Source: Artemia franciscana
Taxonomy: Eukaryota > Arthropoda > Branchiopoda > Anostraca > Artemiidae
Direction of reading: 5' to 3'
DNA: 64,000 bases
NCBI RefSeq assembly: GCF_032884065.1
Contig: NC_088864.1
Location: 19,361,999-19,425,998, forward strand
Shown here: in pieces, positions 58,636 to 64,000 of the stretch
How the letters are laid out: each line of letters opens with the position of its first letter
Numbering within the stretch: the first letter of the stretch is position 1
The notes under the pieces: model-generated
Told to the model about the DNA's origin: nothing
What the model saw: the letters and a program-made list of their open reading frames with translations, nothing else
Database searches by the model: none
Program-made: the position numbers and the translations under genes

Positions 58636-60570
58636 CAAGAGCTAAGAGCTCATATGGCACTTGTGACGAGGTCGGAAGAGCCGAGAGCTCATATGGTACG
58701 AGGTCGGAAGAGCCAAGAGCTCATTTGGACGAGGTCGGAAGAGCCAAGAGCCAAGAGCTCATTTGGCACTTGTGAGAAGGTCAGAACCTAAAGTTAAACT
58801 TTATAGCACAAGATCCTTCTAAATATCAAATTTCATTAAGATCTGGTCACCCTTTCGTAAGTTACAAATACCTCAATTTTCAAAATTACCTCCCCCCTCC
58901 CAATTCCACCAAAGAGAGCAGATCCGGTCCAGTTATGTCAGTCACGTATCTTAGACAGGTTTCTATTCTTCCCATCCAGTTTCATCCTGATCTCACCGCT
59001 TTAAGTATTTTCTAAGATTTCCGGTCCCCCCAACTGCCCCCCCCCCAATTACGTTTGATCCGGTTGAGATTTAAAATAAGATATCAGAGTTACGAGGTCC
59101 TTCTAAATATGAAGTTTCATGAAGATCCGATCACTCCTTCGTAAGTTAAAAATACGTTATTTTTCTTATTTTTCAGAATTACCCCCCCCCCCCGCAATTG
59201 AGCGGATCCGTTCCAATTATGTAAATTACGTATGCAAGACTTTTGCTTATTTTTCCAACCAAGTTTCATCCCAATCCTTCCAATCTAAGGGTTTCCCATC
59301 ATTTTAGGTCTCCCCACCCCAAACTTCCCCCAATGTCACCAGATCCGGTCAGTATTTAAAATAAGAGCTTTGAGCCACGATATCCTTCTAAAAATCAAAT
59401 TTCATGGAGATCCAATCACCCATTCGTAAGTTAAAAATACCTCATTTTTTCTAATTTTTCAGAATTACCCCCCCCCCCAACTACCCAAAAGAGAGCGGAT
59501 CCGTTCCGTTTATGTCAATCATCTATCTAGGACTTGTGTTTATTTTTCCCACCATGTTTCATCCCGATCCCTCCACTCTAAGTGTTTTCCAAGTTTTAGG
59601 TTTCCCCCTCCCAACTCCCCGCCCCCATCACCAGATCTGGTCGGGATTTAAATTAAGAGCTCTAAGACACGATATCCTTCTAAACATCAAATTTCATTGA
59701 GATCCGATCACCCGATCGTAAGTTGAAAATACCTCATTTTTCTAATTTTTAAGACTTACTCCCCCCCCCCCCTCCCAACTACCCCAAAGAGAGCAAATAA
59801 GTTCCGATTATGTCAATCATGTATCTGGGACTTGCGCTTATTTTTCCCATCAAGTTTCATCCCGATCCCTCTACTCTAAGTGTTTTCCAAGATTTTAGGT
59901 TTCCCCCCTCCAACTCCCCCCAATGTCATCAGACCCAGTCGGGATTTAAAATAAGAGCTCTGAGACACAATATCATTCCAAACATCAAATTTCATTAAGA
60001 TCCAATCACCCGCTCATAAGTTAAAAATACTTCATTTTTTCTATTTTTCCGAATTAACCGGCCCCTTCTCCCCCCCCCCAGATGGTCAAATCGGGAAAAC
60101 GACTATTTCTAATTTAATCTGGTCCGGTCCCTGATACGCTTGCCAAATTTCATCGTCCTAGCTTACCTGGAAGTGCCTAAAGTAGCAAAACCGGGACTTT
60201 AGGTTTTCCCCCTCCAACTCCCCCCAATGTCATCAGATCCGGTCGGGATTAAAAATAAGAGCTCTAAGACACAATATCATTCCAAACATCAAATTTCATT
60301 AAGATCCAAATACCCGCTGATAAGTTAAAAATACTTCATTTTTTCTATTTTTTGCGAATTAACCGGGCCCCCACTCCCCCCCAGATGGTCAAATCGGGAA
60401 AACGACTATTTCTAATTTAATCTGGTCCGGTCCCTGATACGCTTGCCAAATTTCATCGTCCTAGCTTACCTGGAAGTGCCTAAAGTAGCAAAACCGGGAC
60501 CGACAGACCGACAGACAGACCGACAGAATTGGCGACTGCTATATGTCACTTGGTTAATACCAAGTGCCAT
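58636..60570 (-). mobile_element. S element copy 5 (inside F/M repeat), minus orientation
   Basis: Plus strand begins CAAGAGCTAAGAGCTCATATG and ends CCAAGTGCCAT. The right-terminal GAGCTCATATGG / GAGGTCGGAAGAGCCAAGAGC unit is amplified to about four copies (58,640-58,780). The left-terminal block with the TAGCTTACCTGGAAGTGCC sequence is present twice (60,115-60,198 and 60,415-60,500), about 300 bp apart. Monomers keep frames open in 62-codon stretches such as 59,512-59,700 and 59,810-59,998, but these are shadows of the repeat. Confidence 0.88.
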
Positions 60571-61700
60571 AAAAATGCGGAATTTTGTATTTTTTGCCAG
60601 AAGACCGATCACGGGTACGTGTTTATTTGTTTTCTTTTTTTCCAGGGGCGATCGTATCGATCCAGTCGCGAGAGAGCGACTCTCGCGAGCTCTCTCGCGA
60701 GAATGTCGCGAGAGAGCTCATTCTAACGGCAATTAAAAGTTCTACTCCCCTTTTTAAGTGACCAAAAAATGGACGGCACCTAGGCCCCCTCCCACTCTCA
60801 ATTTTTCCCAATGTCAACGGATCAAAATTTTGAGATAGCCATTTCGTCCAGCATTGCGAAAAAACTAATAACAATGTTTTTGGGGACGACTTACTCCCTC
60901 ACAGTCCAAGGGGGAGGGGCTGCAAGTTACAAAATTTAACCAGTGCTTACGTATAGCAATGGTTATCGGGAAGTGTAAAGACGTTTTTATCGGGAAGAGG
61001 GGAGGATCTTTACATGGAGGAATTTTTCATGGGAGAGGATAATTTCCATGAAGGGGGCACAGAATATTCCAGCACTATTTAAAACAAAACAAAAATGAAA
61101 AATTAAATATGGAAAAGTTTTTCAATTGAAAGTAATGAGCAGCATTAAAACTTAAAACGAACAAAATTATTGCGCATATGTGGGGCTCGCTCTTTACGGT
61201 AAAGTATTTTTAGTAATTTCAACTATTTATTTTACGGCCTTTGTGATTCAGGGGTCATTCTTAAAGAATTGGGACAAAATTTAAGCTTTAGTGTAAAGAG
61301 CAAGGTATTAATGAGGGGGCAAACCCCTTCATATACGGAATAAAAATATATAAATAATAATACTAATAAAATATAAAATTAAAAATATAGAAGGTCGTTA
61401 CTTAAGTTAATTCGTAAGTTATGTTTATTTTCTACTAATAAAAAGTTCAGCCATCTACCCAAAAAAAAATTTAATATGCAAATTTCGTTTTAATTATTCA
61501 TTTTGCGGACAGCCAAAATAAAAAAAAATGTATTAATTCAAAAACGTTCAGAAATAAAATGAAAAAAACAAGTTTTTCAACTGAAATTAAGGAGTGACAT
61601 TAAAACTTAAAACGAACAGAAATTACTCCGAATATTATAGGGGCTTTTCCCTTCTCAACGCCCCGCTCTTTACGACCTTACGGCGATATTACGACCTTAT
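60571..61700 (+). repeat. F/M repeat copy 3, right part
   Basis: Resumes AAAATGCGGAATTTTG, then CAGGGGCGATCGTATCGATCC (M module start), CCTAGGCCCCCTCCCA, CTTACTCCCTCACAGTCC and two arms AA(C/T)TGAAA(G/T)TAA(T/G)GAG at about 61,125 and 61,575. Colinear with 7,370-8,145. The 97-codon ORF at 60,443-60,736 spans the S/M junction and is not a gene. Confidence 0.75.
60666..60719. repeat. Two adjacent perfect CG-rich hairpins
   Basis: TCGCGAGAG / CTCTCGCGA (9-bp stem, 5-nt loop, 60,666-60,688), then GAGCTCTCTCGCGA / TCGCGAGAGAGCTC (14-bp stem, 5-nt loop, 60,687-60,719). Absent from F/M copy 1 at the corresponding place. Confidence 0.95.
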
Positions 61701-62291
61701 TATTTTAAGATAATAGGAAAACATATTTTATTGCTCTTGAAGTCTCGAAAGGTCAGAACCCTGATTACAATAAACATCTTTGTAACAAAAATAAAATATT
61801 TATTCCCAGTAATTATCCTTCAGCAACGAAATTCCAAGGACCCGTTAAACCCTTTTTATATTATCTTATTGCAAATATAATTTAGGAGGTCGTTCAATTT
61901 CTCCTGATAAGTCATTAAATACAAAACAATTAGCAATGATTTGTAGCTATTCTTGAGACGTGATAAACATCTCATTCCATTCTCTGTTCGTATCTTCAAC
62001 GACTTGATTAAAAATGCAAGTTTAATTCAACATGTGCTTCTTTGTCAAAATGAACATCTGATGTTTTGTTAGCAAATTATGAGATAATTAGACAATTTGC
62101 TAATAAAATAATTGGGAAGAAATTCTCAATAATTAGATAATTGAGAATAAAAAGGACAGTGGAAGCATTTTGTGTCATACTATTAATGTTTCCATCATCA
62201 CGTTGTTAGGACCAAATAGCATATTCTATAGAATCCCATTCACACTTTTAAAAGAGACTATTATTTATTTTAATTAGTCTGTGTATATTAA
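61701..62291. other. ANAPC10 intron 2, unassigned part
   Basis: AT-rich. A degenerate inverted stretch (ATAATTAGACAATTTG... / ...AATTAGATAATTGAG) lies near 62,090-62,140. Nothing else recognised. Confidence 0.4.
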
Positions 62292-62519
62292 CTCACGAAC
62301 AATAAGAGACAGTTTGGCTCGACAGTTCGAGCAGATGTATCTCATAGCCGTCATTATAGCAACACAGGGGGGAGAGGGGCTAAGGTGTATGCTACAACCT
62401 GTAATATACCTGAAGAAATTGTTGATGGAAAAATATGTATATATAAGTTTATGCAAAGTAACCGCGCTATAGCAACAGGTGTCCAAGGTCTTATTAAACA
62501 TGCTAAAACCATTGTCTAA
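62292..62519 (+). CDS. Open 75-codon segment without start, possible exon or relic
   Basis: The frame between stops reads KRQFGSTVRADVSHSRHYSN ... AKVYATTCNIPEEIVDGKIC ... QSNRAIATGVQGLIKHAKTI, then TAA. Composition is more balanced than chance AT-rich ORFs. No start codon near the beginning, and no clear acceptor that preserves the whole segment. Family not recognised; it is not APC10. Confidence 0.2.
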   Translation, partial: LTNNKRQFGSTVRADVSHSRHYSNTGGRGAKVYATTCNIPEEIVDGKICIYKFMQSNRAIATGVQGLIKHAKTIV

Positions 62520-62586
62520 CTTTTTATACCGAAGGTAATTTGGAAAGCACTGAATTTTTCTTGTTGCAACCTTAAAAAGAACATAA

Positions 62587-63000
62587 TTAGTGAAGTTTCG
62601 CTATTTCTGTGGGACATGATAAACGTCTTATTCCAATCTCTACTCTAGTCTTCGATGTTTCCTTCTTTGCCCCTTCACGGTCTGTAGTATATCCAGAATT
62701 ATTGACTTGAAAATTCAACCCAAGGAAAGATTTCACCCATGGACGATTGCACCCAAGGAAGAGTGTACCCATTGAAAGTTGATTTGGAAAGAAACTAAAT
62801 ATGCATGAAGGGCTGTTGCGACAGCCCCCATCCCTGCCTATTGTAATGGTTCTCTTATTTCGATATTTTCCTGGAGCCTTGATATGATTTGCTTTTAATT
62901 GCTGTTTACGTTCCTGCCCATTAAGGACTGTTGGCATAAAGACGTTTAGCGAAGGTATAGCGAAGGTTATCAGAATGAGAGCTAAGTAGATTTCGCTCAT
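62587..63000 (-). CDS. 137-codon ORF with apparent signal peptide, unidentified
   Basis: The N-terminus MSEIYLALILITFAIPSLNV looks like a secretion signal. A dibasic KR site (YRNKRTITIGRDGG) is followed by a close Cys pair (GCRNSPSCIF). The second half (about 62,690-62,800) is built from TGGGTGCAATC-like iterations related to the neighbouring satellite, so the C-terminal half is unlikely to be ancient protein. It could be a short secreted peptide exon or chance. No family recognised; no splice sites assigned. Confidence 0.2.
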   Translation of the reverse strand: MSEIYLALILITFAIPSLNVFMPTVLNGQERKQQLKANHIKAPGKYRNKRTITIGRDGGCRNSPSCIFSFFPNQLSMGTLFLGCNRPWVKSFLGLNFQVNNSGYTTDREGAKKETSKTRVEIGIRRLSCPTEIAKLH

Positions 63001-63003
63001 AAT

Positions 63004-64000
63004 TGCAGGTAAAATCTGTATGGGTGCAATCTTGTCTGGGATTCTGATAAAATTTCTTATGAAAACTTAATAAATTATATAGAGCACCCAGGTATGTATC
63101 TAACACAATCTTGTCTGGGATTCTGCATGGGTGCAATCTTGTCTGGGATTAAGATAAAATCTCTTACGAAAATGTAAAAATTGCGCAGAGCACCCTGGTA
63201 TATTTCCAGCTCGATCTTGTCTGAGATTTTGTATGGGTGCAATCTTCCCTGGTATTCTGATAAAAATATCTTATGAAAACTTAATAAATTATGTAGAGCA
63301 CAAAGGTATGTATCTAACACAATCTTGTCTGGGATTCTGCATGGGTGCACTCTTGTCTGGGATTAAGATAAAATTTCTTACGAAAATGTAAAAAATTGCG
63401 CAGAGCACCCTGGTATGTTTCCAGCCCGATCTTGTCTGAGATTTTGTATGGGTGCAATCTTCCCTGGTATTCTGATAAAAATTTCTTATGAAAACTTAAT
63501 AAATTATGTAGAGCACACAGGTATGTATCTAACACAATCTTGTCTGGGATTCTGCATGGGTGCAATCTTGTCTGGGATTAAGATAAAATTTCTTACGAAA
63601 ATTTAAAAAATTGCGCAGAGCACCCTGGTATGTTTCCAGCTCGATCTTGTCTGAGATTTTGTATGGGTGTAATCTTCCCTGGTATTCTGATAAAAATTTC
63701 TTATGAAAACTTAATAAATTATGTAGAGCACACAGGTATGTATCTAACACAATCTTGTCTGGGATTCTGTATGGGTGCAATCTTGTCTGGGGTTAAGATA
63801 AAAAAATTTATGAAAATGGAAAAAATTACGCAGAGCACCCAGGTATGTTTCTAGTACGATCTTCTTTGGGATTTTGTATGGGTGCAATCTTGCCCGGGAT
63901 TCTGATAAAAATGTCTTCTGAAAATTTAAAAAATTATGCAGAGCAACCAATTATAAATCTAACACAGGGTAATTTTTATGGAGAGGCACAGAATTCGGGA
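63004..64000. repeat. Satellite array, 215-bp dimeric unit
   Basis: CACAATCTTGTCTGGGATTC starts at 63,104, 63,318, 63,533 and 63,748 (spacings 214, 215, 215), and a diverged start lies at 63,963. Each unit is two related halves of about 107 bp: one with TATCTAACACAATC and GGGATTAAGATAAAA, the other with TTTCCAGCTCGATC and GGTATTCTGATAAAAA. Both share GTATGGGTGCAATCTT and GAGCAC(C/A)C. The array continues past the right edge. ORFs of 68-91 codons here are translations of the repeat; 215 is not a multiple of three, so they shift frame each unit. Confidence 0.93.

Noticed and set aside
59119..59998. Series of similar 62-codon ORFs that look like a repeated protein
   Set aside because: They are opposite-strand translations of S element monomers; the frame is lost between monomers and in the other S copies.
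63004..64000. CRISPR-like repeat-spacer array
   Set aside because: Units are contiguous 107/215-bp satellite monomers with no unique spacers, in an animal genome.

Overview
The window is animal nuclear DNA, AT-rich and full of transposable elements. It has split coding exons, long introns, tRNA-derived SINEs, several non-LTR retrotransposon (LINE) families, Penelope-like relics, a Helitron and satellites. Several repeat families look like ones I associate with the brine shrimp Artemia. That is recollection plus inference, so 'crustacean or other arthropod, probably Artemia' is a working label only.

Host genes. I find two, both on the + strand. (1) Positions 1,109-1,233 and 11,825-11,897 behave as the last two coding exons of one gene. 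They have consensus splice sites, matching intron phase, a stop codon and a poly(A) signal. The joined peptide looks faintly like a PPR helical hairpin, but I cannot name the gene. (2) Positions 28,142-28,265 and 42,357-42,519 are the first two coding exons of ANAPC10 (APC10/DOC1, the substrate co-receptor of the anaphase-promoting complex). They are separated by a 14.1-kb intron made largely of mobile elements. The remaining exons lie beyond the right edge.

Layout. 0-12 kb: last intron of the first gene. It holds a palindromic element, a segmental duplication of the last exon (the upstream copy is decayed), an F/M repeat split by an RTE-like LINE (LINE-A), and a Penelope-like relic. 12-28 kb: intergenic, with LINE-D and LINE-B relics, tandem duplications, minisatellites, and a SINE nested in a second copy of the palindromic element. 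28-42 kb: ANAPC10 intron 1, containing a nearly full-length but broken LINE (LINE-C), two copies of a satellite-bearing element I call S, another LINE-D relic and a small inverted-repeat element. 42.5-64 kb: ANAPC10 intron 2, containing a tandem repeat array interrupted by an exactly bounded non-autonomous Helitron, a SINE, more LINE relics, three more S elements, fold-back F/M elements, long microsatellites and a 215-bp dimeric satellite at the right edge.

The most unusual content is the S family (five copies, about 1.7-2.2 kb, conserved ends, inner array of about 285-bp monomers) and the Helitron, whose pre-insertion site can be read from a neighbouring repeat unit. No LINE here has an intact reading frame across its reverse transcriptase, so all appear dead.
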